Assembly (NCBI GenBank): GCA_900109895.1
Contig: FOBR01000023.1
Span: forward strand, 1 to 64,000
Length of the DNA stretch: 64,000 nt
Direction: 5' to 3'
DNA from: a bacterium A37T11
Lineage (GTDB): Bacteria > Bacteroidota > Bacteroidia > Sphingobacteriales > Sphingobacteriaceae
Shown here: positions 16,483 to 25,245 of the stretch, in pieces
Position numbering within the stretch: position 1 is the first letter of the stretch
Layout: each line of letters begins with the position of its first letter
The notes under the pieces: model-generated
What the model saw: only the letters and a program-made list of their open reading frames with translations
What the model was told of the DNA's origin: nothing
The model's database searches: none
Program-made: the position numbers and the translations under genes

Positions 16483-17936
16483 CAGTAGCCTGTGTTTTGA
16501 TCTGTTTGTGGATTGAGGGCTTCGTTAAAACTCATTTCAGAGTTTGGAATGGGCCATAGAAAATGTTTATCGGCGATATCCTTACCTGTAGCTGCCTTAA
16601 TAATTTCTTTTGCCTTACCGGATCGCTTCAGGTCTAACCAGCGTTTTCCTTCCATCTCCGTTTCGTATCCGCGCTCTTTCAATACCAAATCTTTAAAGGT
16701 ATCCAGATTATAATCGCTTAGCTTAAAATCAACTTCGCTGGCGTTCAATGGATCTTTTCCATAACCTCTCCGATGTACCATATTCAATCGGTCGATGGCC
16801 AATTGAGTGGGAGCATTATTGGCTATTGAAGCAGCTTCAGCATAAATCAATAAAAGATCTGCATACCTATATAGCGGATAATCATTGGAAGCCGAATTTG
16901 CACCGGTTGCTGCTGGGTCTGTAAATTTGTTGCTCAAATAAGTGGTTTTACCAATGCCAACATCCCACAAATACCAATTATATGTTTTGCGAAGGTCAGC
17001 TTCATCCCACGCCTGATAAACAGGATTATCAGCACTGGTATACAGCGCATAATAACCGCCGGCCCCTAGTTTTCCGCTCCCTGGGGCATGAAAGAACATA
17101 ACGGCATTCCATCCTTGATTTGATCCCAATTTAGAAAATTTAAGGTAAAAGATCTCTTCTTTAGTAGTGATCACATCGGGGCCGTAAACGTCTAGAAAAT
17201 CTTCAGAGGCGCTCACAGGTACCAAACTGTAGGTGTTTGACTGGATCACCTCATCAGCTTTCGCAGCAGCATCGGCATATTTGGCTTCGTAAAAATAAAC
17301 ATCTGCCAGCAATGTTTTGGCAGAGCCGACTGTAGGCTTTCCTCCTAATAACGGAGTTACAGGCAAATATTGTTCAGCATATAAAAGATCTTCTTCTATT
17401 TGTTTATAAATATCGGCGGCTGAGCTTCTCGGAACTGCATATTCTGTCGCATTCGCTTCCGTTCTTAAAATAACTCCACCCCAGTTACGTACCAGAAAAA
17501 AATAACTTAAGGCACGCAGGAACTTCGCCTCAGCGGTGTATAAAGAAGCCTGTTCCTCACTTATACTGGTTGCGTTAGGAACGGCAGCGATTACTTGATT
17601 GGCGTTTCGGATGGAAAGATAAAATTGATTCCACATACTTTGAACCCGTGTAATATTTGTTGGATCCAAACCCTGAAATTGACTGAGTATACCATAGCTT
17701 CCTCTACCATAAGCATAGTCTACATACGATTCTACTTGAGGCAGGTACAATCCACCTAAACAATCTGCACTCCGCAAAGGTGCATATATCGCATTTAATG
17801 CGGCCTGGAATTCTTCTGGTGTATGATAAAAATTTTCCACAGCCAAAGACTTTGGACTTTCAGTCAACGTCTTTTTACACGATGTTAAAGACAACATCAT
17901 TATGGGTAGGATATATAGAAATGATTTCGTATTCAT
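16482..17936 (-). CDS. SusD-like lipoprotein (PUL D)
   Basis: This 484-residue surface lipoprotein caps a SusC channel and binds the glycan. It has a lipobox ending at C20 (MMLSLTSCKK), tetratricopeptide-like helices (ALSYFFLVRNWGGV is the typical family signature) and a C-terminal SusD domain with LNMVHRRGYGKDPLN and the closing ERGYETEMEGKRWLDLKRSG. The final residues NPQTDQNTGY are usual for RagB/SusD proteins. It is 12 bp after susC and one base overlapped with the GH2 gene, so the three are one transcript. Confidence 0.93.
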   Translation of the reverse strand: MNTKSFLYILPIMMLSLTSCKKTLTESPKSLAVENFYHTPEEFQAALNAIYAPLRSADCLGGLYLPQVESYVDYAYGRGSYGILSQFQGLDPTNITRVQSMWNQFYLSIRNANQVIAAVPNATSISEEQASLYTAEAKFLRALSYFFLVRNWGGVILRTEANATEYAVPRSSAADIYKQIEEDLLYAEQYLPVTPLLGGKPTVGSAKTLLADVYFYEAKYADAAAKADEVIQSNTYSLVPVSASEDFLDVYGPDVITTKEEIFYLKFSKLGSNQGWNAVMFFHAPGSGKLGAGGYYALYTSADNPVYQAWDEADLRKTYNWYLWDVGIGKTTYLSNKFTDPAATGANSASNDYPLYRYADLLLIYAEAASIANNAPTQLAIDRLNMVHRRGYGKDPLNASEVDFKLSDYNLDTFKDLVLKERGYETEMEGKRWLDLKRSGKAKEIIKAATGKDIADKHFLWPIPNSEMSFNEALNPQTDQNTGY

Positions 17937-17948
17937 AACTCTAAATAA

Positions 17949-20936
17949 TTAGAAATTAGCTTTTAACCCAAAGGTTATTGTTTTTGCGGTTGGATAACTA
18001 TAATAGTCAAAACCCTGTGCCGTGGAGTTAGAACCTCCGTTTGAGTTGACTTCTGGATCCCACCAGGAATATTTAGTAAACGTAAGCAAGTTCTGGCCAC
18101 TGGCATATAACTGTATACTTTTGATCCAAGAACTTCCCCGCTTGGTTATGGGCAGAGAATATGCCAATTGAATATTCCGTAAACGTAAAAAAGAACCATC
18201 TTCAACCATCCTGTTAGAAATTTTAGCATTTGAAGTGCGGCTGATAATTGGATATTTAGCGTTTGTATTTTCAGGGGTCCAATGATTTTCATAGACATCT
18301 TTTGGCATATTTAACCCAAAATTATAGTCAAGAGTATTCCCTATTCCGCTTATATTGAAGATGTCATTGCCCTTTGTGCCCTGAAGAAAAAAGGTTAACT
18401 CCACTCCTTTATAACTCATAGTTGAATTTAAACCATAAATGAAATCAGGGTTGGGATTACCTATATACGTTTTATCCAATTGGGTAATGCCTTCCTGCCC
18501 GTCTAAATTTTTGTACTTGATTTGTCCCAGTTCTGTATAACCATCCTCGACGTACCCGTAAAACTGTCCGATTGGCCGTCCTTGTCGCAGTATATTTGCG
18601 TAGTCATTGATAAAGGAGATATCGACATTGCCACCAAGAATATCTTTTCCACCATATAGGGATAACACTTTATTACGGTTAAAGGATATATTGCCTGCGA
18701 TATCCCATCGAAAACTCCCGTTGAGAATAGTTGCATCTGCTGAAAACTCAAATCCTTTGTTCTGCACTTCGCCCACATTTTGAATTGTAGTGGTAAAACC
18801 TAAAGAAGAAGGAAGATTTACGGTATTTAGCAGATCGCTGGTCTTTTTAATATAATAATCAGCGGCAACATGCACACGATTGTTCCACAAGGTAGCATCC
18901 ATTCCGAAATCGGTCTGGGCTGTCGACTCCCACTTTAAATTGCCCGGCAAACGGGTTCCAGGAGCAAAATAATTATAAAGCGCATCGTCAAAAACAGTTT
19001 TTCCTCCACTCAGTTGGTTGAGTGTTGCATAAGGTGATATGGCCTGGCTTCCGGTTTTCCCATATCCAGCCCTCACTTTCAGATCATTAATGAATTCCAG
19101 TTCTTTAATAAACTCCTCTTCTGACAAACGCCAGGATAAGGCGGCAGATGGAAAGTATCCCCATTTATTACCCTCGCTGTAACGTGAAGAACCATCCGAC
19201 CGGAAACTAACGGTAGCCAGGTATTTATTATTATAACTATAGTTGACCCTACCTAAAAAAGAAACCAAGGAACTATAAACATAACTAGATGATGGTATCC
19301 CGGAGATATCTGCACTTCCCAAATCATACGTCTCAGTTATATCACTTAAAAAACCTTGACCTGAGCCACCCAATGTAGTGGTATAGAAATCCTGATAGGT
19401 AAATCCAACAACTGCCGATAAATCATGTTTTTCAGTGAATATTTTTGAATAGGTAATCGTATTTTCGCTGAGTTTGCTCATATCTTGAGTACTGGATGAT
19501 GTTGCAACCCCTGCGGAGTTCACAAAATTAGTGGTTTTATAACTGTCTGAACGGTCATCATTATTTTCAATACCGCCGGCAATTTTTATGGCAAGTTCTG
19601 GAATTGGCTTATAAGTAAATGCAACATTTGCTAAGATCCTATTTGACTTTACCTGATCCATGGTCTCATTAATATAGTTTAGTGGGTTGACCATCACGTT
19701 TGATCCCCAGGAATAGGTGGTTGCCAGGTCTCTATAGGTCCCATCGTCATTGTAAGGCGTGACGGTTGGGTAGCCAGAAATAGCAGCAGATATCATTGAT
19801 CCCCCCCGGTTGCCCCCTCCTGAGTTACGTTGGTCTTTAATGACGCGTGATAGGATAGCTGTTCCAAAGACCTCCAGCTTATTACTTATTTTATGTTGTA
19901 AACTACTTCTGAATGAATACCTATCATAGCCACTTCCTTTTATAATGCCATCCTGAAGAAACGTACTTCCCCCAATAGAAAAATGTGTTTTTTCATTGCC
20001 GCCGTTTATTGAAAGGCTATGATTTTGCAACGGGGCAGCTTGAAATACCAGTCCTTGCCAGTCATATCCTTTTCCAAAACTATTAATTTGATCCTGCGTG
20101 AAACGAGGCGTTAAGTTATCGTTTTCGGCCTGTAGATTATAGAACTCGGTGTATTCTGTTGCATCCATTAGGTCTAATTTCTTTCTGAGCGTTTGGATAC
20201 CATAGCTGCTTGCAAATTCAACAGAGGTTGCCCCGTCTTTTCCTCTTTTTGTCGTAATTAATATAACCCCATTAGCGCCCCTGGAACCATAAATGGCCGT
20301 TGCCGAAGCATCTTTTAATATTTCAATCGATTCTATATCAGAGTTGTTTACGACAGTTGGGGTACTTTCAGACATAGGAAATCCATCAATGACATAAAGT
20401 GGCTCATTGCTTCCCTGGATAGAATTTGTACCCCTGATGCGGACACTTACGCCCCCGCCGGGAGATCCATTATTTTGAGAAACCTGGACACCCGAAGCTC
20501 TGCCTGTTAATGCTTGAACCACATTTGTGTTTGGAAATGCATTCAGCTGTGCTGCCTTAACCTGTGCTACTGAACCCGTAAGATCCGATTTTCGAACATG
20601 ACCATAACCAATGATCACTAACTGATCCAGTTCTTCTGAAACGGCTTTCAATATAACTTCTAAATTGGTGCGGTTATCCAAAACTATCTCCTGGCTTTGA
20701 TAACCAATAAATGAGAATAACAAGCTTGTGCCGGCAGGTACTTGCATAGTAAAAGCCCCGTTTACATCCGTTGAAACACCCACTGACGATTGTTTGATCT
20801 TTACACTAACACCAGGCAATGCTTCATGAGCTTCATTCAATACCCGTCCACGAATGGTCTTTTCCTGCGCTACTGAGGCTAAATTCCCAAATACAACAAG
20901 GAACAAAACTAAAACAGTAAATATTTTAATACACAT
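17949..20936 (-). CDS. SusC-like TonB-dependent transporter without STN (PUL D)
   Basis: This is a 995-residue outer-membrane receptor. In order it has a signal peptide (to about residue 24, SVAQ), a carboxypeptidase-regulatory-like domain (about 27-105), a plug (about 110-230, with VIIGYGHVRKSDLTGSV, IRGTNSI, PLYVIDGFPM and ATAIYGSRGANGVILITTK), and a 22-strand barrel ending in FGLKANF. There is no STN signalling domain, consistent with the absence of a sigma/fecR pair in this PUL; regulation is more likely through the IclR protein. The start is preceded by a good promoter and two perfect palindromes in an AT-rich 258-bp gap. Confidence 0.94.
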   Translation of the reverse strand: MCIKIFTVLVLFLVVFGNLASVAQEKTIRGRVLNEAHEALPGVSVKIKQSSVGVSTDVNGAFTMQVPAGTSLLFSFIGYQSQEIVLDNRTNLEVILKAVSEELDQLVIIGYGHVRKSDLTGSVAQVKAAQLNAFPNTNVVQALTGRASGVQVSQNNGSPGGGVSVRIRGTNSIQGSNEPLYVIDGFPMSESTPTVVNNSDIESIEILKDASATAIYGSRGANGVILITTKRGKDGATSVEFASSYGIQTLRKKLDLMDATEYTEFYNLQAENDNLTPRFTQDQINSFGKGYDWQGLVFQAAPLQNHSLSINGGNEKTHFSIGGSTFLQDGIIKGSGYDRYSFRSSLQHKISNKLEVFGTAILSRVIKDQRNSGGGNRGGSMISAAISGYPTVTPYNDDGTYRDLATTYSWGSNVMVNPLNYINETMDQVKSNRILANVAFTYKPIPELAIKIAGGIENNDDRSDSYKTTNFVNSAGVATSSSTQDMSKLSENTITYSKIFTEKHDLSAVVGFTYQDFYTTTLGGSGQGFLSDITETYDLGSADISGIPSSSYVYSSLVSFLGRVNYSYNNKYLATVSFRSDGSSRYSEGNKWGYFPSAALSWRLSEEEFIKELEFINDLKVRAGYGKTGSQAISPYATLNQLSGGKTVFDDALYNYFAPGTRLPGNLKWESTAQTDFGMDATLWNNRVHVAADYYIKKTSDLLNTVNLPSSLGFTTTIQNVGEVQNKGFEFSADATILNGSFRWDIAGNISFNRNKVLSLYGGKDILGGNVDISFINDYANILRQGRPIGQFYGYVEDGYTELGQIKYKNLDGQEGITQLDKTYIGNPNPDFIYGLNSTMSYKGVELTFFLQGTKGNDIFNISGIGNTLDYNFGLNMPKDVYENHWTPENTNAKYPIISRTSNAKISNRMVEDGSFLRLRNIQLAYSLPITKRGSSWIKSIQLYASGQNLLTFTKYSWWDPEVNSNGGSNSTAQGFDYYSYPTAKTITFGLKANF

Positions 20937-20992
20937 ATCATAACGATTTAATTAATTTGGTTTTATTATTATAAAATTGGTTTTTATAATAG

Positions 20993-21022
20993 CAAATGTA
21001 GAGATAAATTTATTATTTCAAA
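20993..21022 (-). promoter_or_regulatory. Promoter of PUL D susC operon
   Basis: On the minus strand TACATTTG (plus positions 20993-21000) is preceded, 18 nt upstream, by TTTTG (21019-21023). This is a close match to the Bacteroidota -33/-7 promoter. The -33 element lies inside a perfect palindrome. Confidence 0.6.
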
Positions 21023-21046
21023 ATTATTTTTGAAATAATTTTGAAA
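21016..21046. promoter_or_regulatory. Perfect 31-nt palindrome at the -33 region
   Basis: TTTCAAAATTATTT (21016-21029) and 21033-21046 are perfectly complementary 14-base arms around TTG. Overlap with the -33 element makes a repressor operator likely. The IclR protein of the same operon is the nearest candidate ligand, since IclR-type sites are AT-rich palindromes; that is an inference. Confidence 0.7.
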
Positions 21047-21118
21047 ACATTATAATTCAATAAGTTAATAGAAAAAATAATTTGCTATAAGAATAGGTAG
21101 GAAGATATTATAGGAAAT

Positions 21119-21143
21119 ATAAATTTTATAATATAAAATTTAT
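21119..21143. promoter_or_regulatory. Perfect 25-nt AT-only palindrome
   Basis: ATAAATTTTATA (21119-21130) and 21132-21143 are perfect 12-base arms around a single A. It contains no G or C, so chance formation in this very AT-rich gap is more plausible than for the neighbouring palindrome, but it could be a second regulator site or part of the GH78 3' end. Confidence 0.45.
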
Positions 21144-21194
21144 TAGATCAAACCAGATATGTAATACGCTACGGTATATAATACAAATTGCTAC

Positions 21195-23477
21195 TTAATT
21201 GTACTGCACCTCATACTCCCCTCCCCCCAAAACAGGCAGTATTAGTTGATCCCCTTTTCGGTCAGTTTTCACCGGTTGGCCATTGATGGTAACGGATTGT
21301 TTTTTTCCATTGCCTGGCAATACAAGATGCGCCTTCGTATTTCCGGGTATACATACAGTCATCTGATAATGGCCTGCTTCCTGCCGGACACTGACTTCTA
21401 CGGCACCTTTTATGGTGGGTACTTTGATCGTTGCCCAGGCCAGGCTGCCAATTTGGGGTTTAATCCGGAATTCATCCCAACCGGGGGTGAGGGGCTCTAC
21501 ACCCATGAGCTTTCGGGGAATAATATTTGCGGGTACGGCTCCCCAGATGTGGTTCCAGTCTTGATTGGGTTTGAATTGATTGTCCCAGGCTTCCATGGTT
21601 ATGGTGCTGCCGGCCCGGATCATATTATACCAGCTGCGGAGCTCTTGTGAATGGAGCAAGGACAGCCCATATTCGGCGTCACCACCTTCATAAATGGCAT
21701 CCATGAGGAACTGGCTGCCGTATACGCTGCAAGCCATGCCTCTGGAGCGCACAAACTTGGTAACGGATGCCCGTTGTTTTTCTTCGGCCAGGCCAAAGGT
21801 CAGGGCAAACATATTGGTATGCAGGGATGCGTGCCTGGTTTTTTCACCATCGCAGAATAGCTGTTGTTTTTTGTCCCAAAAAATCTGTTGGAATGCTTTT
21901 TTGACAGAGGCAGCTTTATTGCTGTAAAAAGCAGCGTCATCCGTTTTGCCCATCGATGCTGCAAGTGCCGAGATGTCAAGGAGCGCCTTATAATAATAGG
22001 CATTAACTACCGCGTTATAGTTATTGAATACAAAACCGTCGGTTTCACCCCCTTTGCCTTTGGCTAAACCAAGGATGCCGCTGTGAGGCCAATCGACAAT
22101 GTCGCGAATGGTATCGCCGTTAAAATGGATGCGCTGGATAAATGCCTTGGTCTGTTTGCCCGTGCAGGTGCTGATAAGGCCATTATCCCCCTCCAGATCG
22201 GTCAACGTTTTCGCTTTAAGCTCTTCGTAATAGTGCTGTGCATATCGGATATCTCCGGTATAGAGGTAATCATTCCAGGCCATGAGCACCGATTGAAGGA
22301 TCCACTCGGTAGGCCAGGTGGCATGAAAAAGTAAGTGCTCCTGGGAGTATCTGGCCAAGCTGTATTCCCTGTCGGTAGCATAATGGCAAAGTTGGTTAAT
22401 ATAAGCATCGGCTTCATAGGGTAAGCGCTCGCGGTCGCCATCTACATAGATACCGGCAAAGGTGGTGGCCTTTGTACTGTACTTACAGAGCTCCCACACA
22501 GCATTGAGAATAGTGTCTGAGCTGCTAAAACTGGATGCCTCCTCATTGAACGGGTAGTTAACGGCAGTGCGCACTACTTGTCCGGGAAGTATCGCCGCGA
22601 CATAATTTTCAAGCTCCACATATCGGAATGGTAGCACTTCGCCAATATAGGCAGGCATTTTGGCAGCTGCTGGACGTGTATTTAGTCCATCGGGCTTAAT
22701 TTGTACTTGGTAAGTATGGGTGCCTGCCCTTAAAGGAAGCCGGTATTGCTGATAACGGATGTTGCCTCCGGGTTTTCTGTTCAGATTGCCATTGGGTTGG
22801 GCGGCTTCTCCTAAGTGTACGTTCACGGTATCCCCATCTGCTAGGGCGGTTAATGTCAATTTCAGCTGGCCAAAAGCGGCTTTCCCAAAGTCGATCTGGT
22901 AAGAGGTGCCTGTCTTTTTAATAACGATTGGCAGTTGGTCTGTCTTCTGTAAGGGGTAGTGAGCGCTAACACAGTCACTGAGTACACTGTCTGTATAAAA
23001 TGCGGATACGGTAGAAAAGGAGCTTGGCTGCCCGTTCGCAGCCCAAATTTGCACTTTCCAAAAATAAAGGGTACGAGGCTGAAGTGCCTTACCTTGATAA
23101 ATAATGGCCGTGGACGATGAACCACTTACCTGGCCGGAATCCCAATAATCACCACGCTGGTGGGCCAAGGAGTCGGGATGACTGGCTAACAAAATACGAT
23201 AGGCTATCTGCGTGATCGCATCCTTGCCTGTAGGCAATGCCCAGCTAAAGGCGGGGTGCTGACTGGATATCCTGACTGATTGTCCAAGCTGAAATGCGGC
23301 GGCCGACCAAAAGGGTTGCACAGGGTAACCGCCTGCCGATTGATAGTCCGGGTAAGCAAGCAAGTCTGTCATTAACCCGATCGGGGCCGATAGATGAGGC
23401 TGAGCCTCTAAAGGCATTTGTCGAATAAGTATGGCGGCTAGAACGATCAGCCGGTGTATTAAATTAGTGTGATTCAT
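21195..23477 (-). CDS. GH78 alpha-L-rhamnosidase-like enzyme
   Basis: This is a 760-residue exported protein (signal peptide to about residue 25, PLEAQ). An N-terminal beta/FnIII-like part (YRILLASHPD, TLYFWKVQIWAANG) precedes a family 78 (alpha/alpha)6 catalytic domain. DGDRERLPYEAD near residue 343 is the region carrying the general acid; GSTITMEAWD near 629 and the closing LTPGWDEFRIKPQIGSLAWA near 665 are strong family signatures. It should release terminal alpha-L-rhamnose in the periplasm, though some relatives have other specificities. It lies upstream of the PUL D susC with a 258-bp gap and may have its own promoter. It is divergent from pafA. Confidence 0.87.
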   Translation of the reverse strand: MNHTNLIHRLIVLAAILIRQMPLEAQPHLSAPIGLMTDLLAYPDYQSAGGYPVQPFWSAAAFQLGQSVRISSQHPAFSWALPTGKDAITQIAYRILLASHPDSLAHQRGDYWDSGQVSGSSSTAIIYQGKALQPRTLYFWKVQIWAANGQPSSFSTVSAFYTDSVLSDCVSAHYPLQKTDQLPIVIKKTGTSYQIDFGKAAFGQLKLTLTALADGDTVNVHLGEAAQPNGNLNRKPGGNIRYQQYRLPLRAGTHTYQVQIKPDGLNTRPAAAKMPAYIGEVLPFRYVELENYVAAILPGQVVRTAVNYPFNEEASSFSSSDTILNAVWELCKYSTKATTFAGIYVDGDRERLPYEADAYINQLCHYATDREYSLARYSQEHLLFHATWPTEWILQSVLMAWNDYLYTGDIRYAQHYYEELKAKTLTDLEGDNGLISTCTGKQTKAFIQRIHFNGDTIRDIVDWPHSGILGLAKGKGGETDGFVFNNYNAVVNAYYYKALLDISALAASMGKTDDAAFYSNKAASVKKAFQQIFWDKKQQLFCDGEKTRHASLHTNMFALTFGLAEEKQRASVTKFVRSRGMACSVYGSQFLMDAIYEGGDAEYGLSLLHSQELRSWYNMIRAGSTITMEAWDNQFKPNQDWNHIWGAVPANIIPRKLMGVEPLTPGWDEFRIKPQIGSLAWATIKVPTIKGAVEVSVRQEAGHYQMTVCIPGNTKAHLVLPGNGKKQSVTINGQPVKTDRKGDQLILPVLGGGEYEVQYN

Positions 23478-23564
23478 TTGTTAAAATTGGCTATATAACA
23501 TTGCTCAATATGTAGCGCAAGGTACTATTCCTGCAGCAAACAGCCAACATGCACCATCCTGTAA

Positions 23565-23595
23565 TTTGCACTAGCCAAAATATTCCTTAGCTTTG
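23565..23595 (+). promoter_or_regulatory. Promoter of pafA
   Basis: TTTG (23565-23568), exactly 19 nt, then TAGCTTTG (23588-23595): a full match to the Bacteroidota consensus promoter. The -7 box ends 6 nt before the ATG at 23602, which predicts a leaderless or nearly leaderless mRNA and rules out the in-frame TTG at 23593 as the start. Confidence 0.75.
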
Positions 23596-23601
23596 TATAC
23601 T

Positions 23602-25245
23602 ATGATTAGATTTAAATCGGTATTACTTGCATCTTTAGTACTGCACACGGTAAGTATCATGGCGCAGGAACAACCTTCAAAACCAAAGCTCGTAGTGGGT
23701 ATTGTGGTGGACCAAATGCGGTGGGACTACTTGTATCGTTACCAGGATCGGTATTCAGAAAATGGCTTTAAGCGGCTATTAAGGGATGGTTTTTCTTGCG
23801 AAAACACGTACATCAATTATATTCCATCTTATACGGCCATTGGGCACAGTTCTATCTATACGGGTAGCGTACCAGCTATCCATGGCATTACCGGTAATGA
23901 TTTTATTCTTGAGCAAACTGGGCAACCCTTGTATTGTACGGAAGATAAAAGCGTAAAAGGGGTCGGTACCGATGGTGCTGCTGGGGAACAGTCTCCCAAG
24001 AATTTATTGGCATCTACCATCACTGATCAGGTACGCCTGTCTACTAATTTTCGCTCCAAAGTGATTGGAGTAGCCCTGAAAGACCGGGGTAGCATTCTCC
24101 CTGCTGGTCATTTTGCCAATGCGGCTTATTGGTATGACAGCAAGTCCGGCCGTTTTATTAGCAGTACTTTTTACTTAAAGGAGCTCCCTAAATGGGTGCA
24201 GGATTTTAATGCGCAAAACAGGGCTGAAAAGTTGCTTAGCCAGGATTGGAACACCTTATATCCCATCAATACCTACAAACAAAGTATCAATGATGATAAT
24301 GTTTATGAAGGCATGTTTAACGGAGAGAAATCAACCGCTTTTCCGCATAAAACGGCTGAGATCATGAAACGAAGTGGCTTGGGCCTTATCAGCAGTACAC
24401 CTTATGGAAATACGCTGACCAAGGAAATGGCCATAGCCGCTATTGAAAATGAGCATCTGGGTGCCAATCCTGAAAAGGTAACCGATTTCTTGACTGTCAG
24501 TTTTTCAGCGACGGACTATGTTGGTCATCATTTTGCGATCAATTCAGTGGAAGTAGAGGATACTTACTTGCGCCTGGACAAAGATTTGGGTGAATTGCTC
24601 AGCTACCTGGACACAAAAGTAGGTAAAGGCCAATATACCGTGTTTTTAACGGCCGACCATGGCGCTGCCCATAATCCGCAGTTCTTCAAAGACCAAAGGG
24701 GCAATGGTGGCTTTTTCGGCACGGGAGAGGTACAAAAAGGGCTGAACCAACTGATTGAACAAAAATTTGGAGTGCGTGATCTGGTAACCAGCCTAAACAA
24801 TTACCAAGTTCATTTTAACCCTGGCAAAATAGATTCACTAGGCGCTGAAAAGGAAGCGGCCATCCACGAAGAAATCGTGCGGTTTTTGAAAAAGCAGGAT
24901 GGTGTAGCTTTTGCCGTGGATTTAAAAGACGTTGGAACAGCATCCGTTCCCCAACGCCTTCGGGAAAAAATAATTAATGGTTATAACTTGAAACGCTCTG
25001 GTCCTATCCAAATTATCCTGGAACCGCAATGGTTCAGCGGCAGCAAAACAGGCACGACCCATGGCACCTGGAACTCCTACGATGCCCACATCCCCTGTGT
25101 ATGGATGGGTTGGGGCATCAAGCACGGCAGCACCAACCGCGAAACACACATGACCGACATAGCCCCAACGGTTGCCGCCCTGCTCCAAATTGAGGAGCCG
25201 AACGGCAATATTGGGGTACCTATTGGGGAGGTACTGGGGAGGTAA
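23602..25245 (+). CDS. pafA: PafA-type alkaline phosphatase
   Basis: This periplasmic Zn-dependent phosphomonoesterase of the alkaline phosphatase superfamily resembles the PafA enzymes that dominate in Bacteroidota. From ATG at 23602 it has 547 residues with a signal peptide ending SIMAQ. The nucleophile is T78 (IPSYTAIGHSS), with N99 (GITGNDF) and the K160/R162 pair (LKDRGSILPAG) in the positions expected for PafA. Metal ligands appear in VVDQMRWDYL and LTADHGAAHNP. It is the only plus-strand gene in a long run of minus-strand PUL genes and has its own promoter. Its last 26 bp overlap tail-to-tail with the BNR-4 gene. Phosphate supply is the general role; no pho-box could be identified. Confidence 0.92.
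   Translation: MIRFKSVLLASLVLHTVSIMAQEQPSKPKLVVGIVVDQMRWDYLYRYQDRYSENGFKRLLRDGFSCENTYINYIPSYTAIGHSSIYTGSVPAIHGITGNDFILEQTGQPLYCTEDKSVKGVGTDGAAGEQSPKNLLASTITDQVRLSTNFRSKVIGVALKDRGSILPAGHFANAAYWYDSKSGRFISSTFYLKELPKWVQDFNAQNRAEKLLSQDWNTLYPINTYKQSINDDNVYEGMFNGEKSTAFPHKTAEIMKRSGLGLISSTPYGNTLTKEMAIAAIENEHLGANPEKVTDFLTVSFSATDYVGHHFAINSVEVEDTYLRLDKDLGELLSYLDTKVGKGQYTVFLTADHGAAHNPQFFKDQRGNGGFFGTGEVQKGLNQLIEQKFGVRDLVTSLNNYQVHFNPGKIDSLGAEKEAAIHEEIVRFLKKQDGVAFAVDLKDVGTASVPQRLREKIINGYNLKRSGPIQIILEPQWFSGSKTGTTHGTWNSYDAHIPCVWMGWGIKHGSTNRETHMTDIAPTVAALLQIEEPNGNIGVPIGEVLGR

Noticed and set aside
17949-20936. PUL D susC as sigma/FecR controlled
   Set aside because: It lacks an STN domain and has no adjacent sigma or fecR gene.
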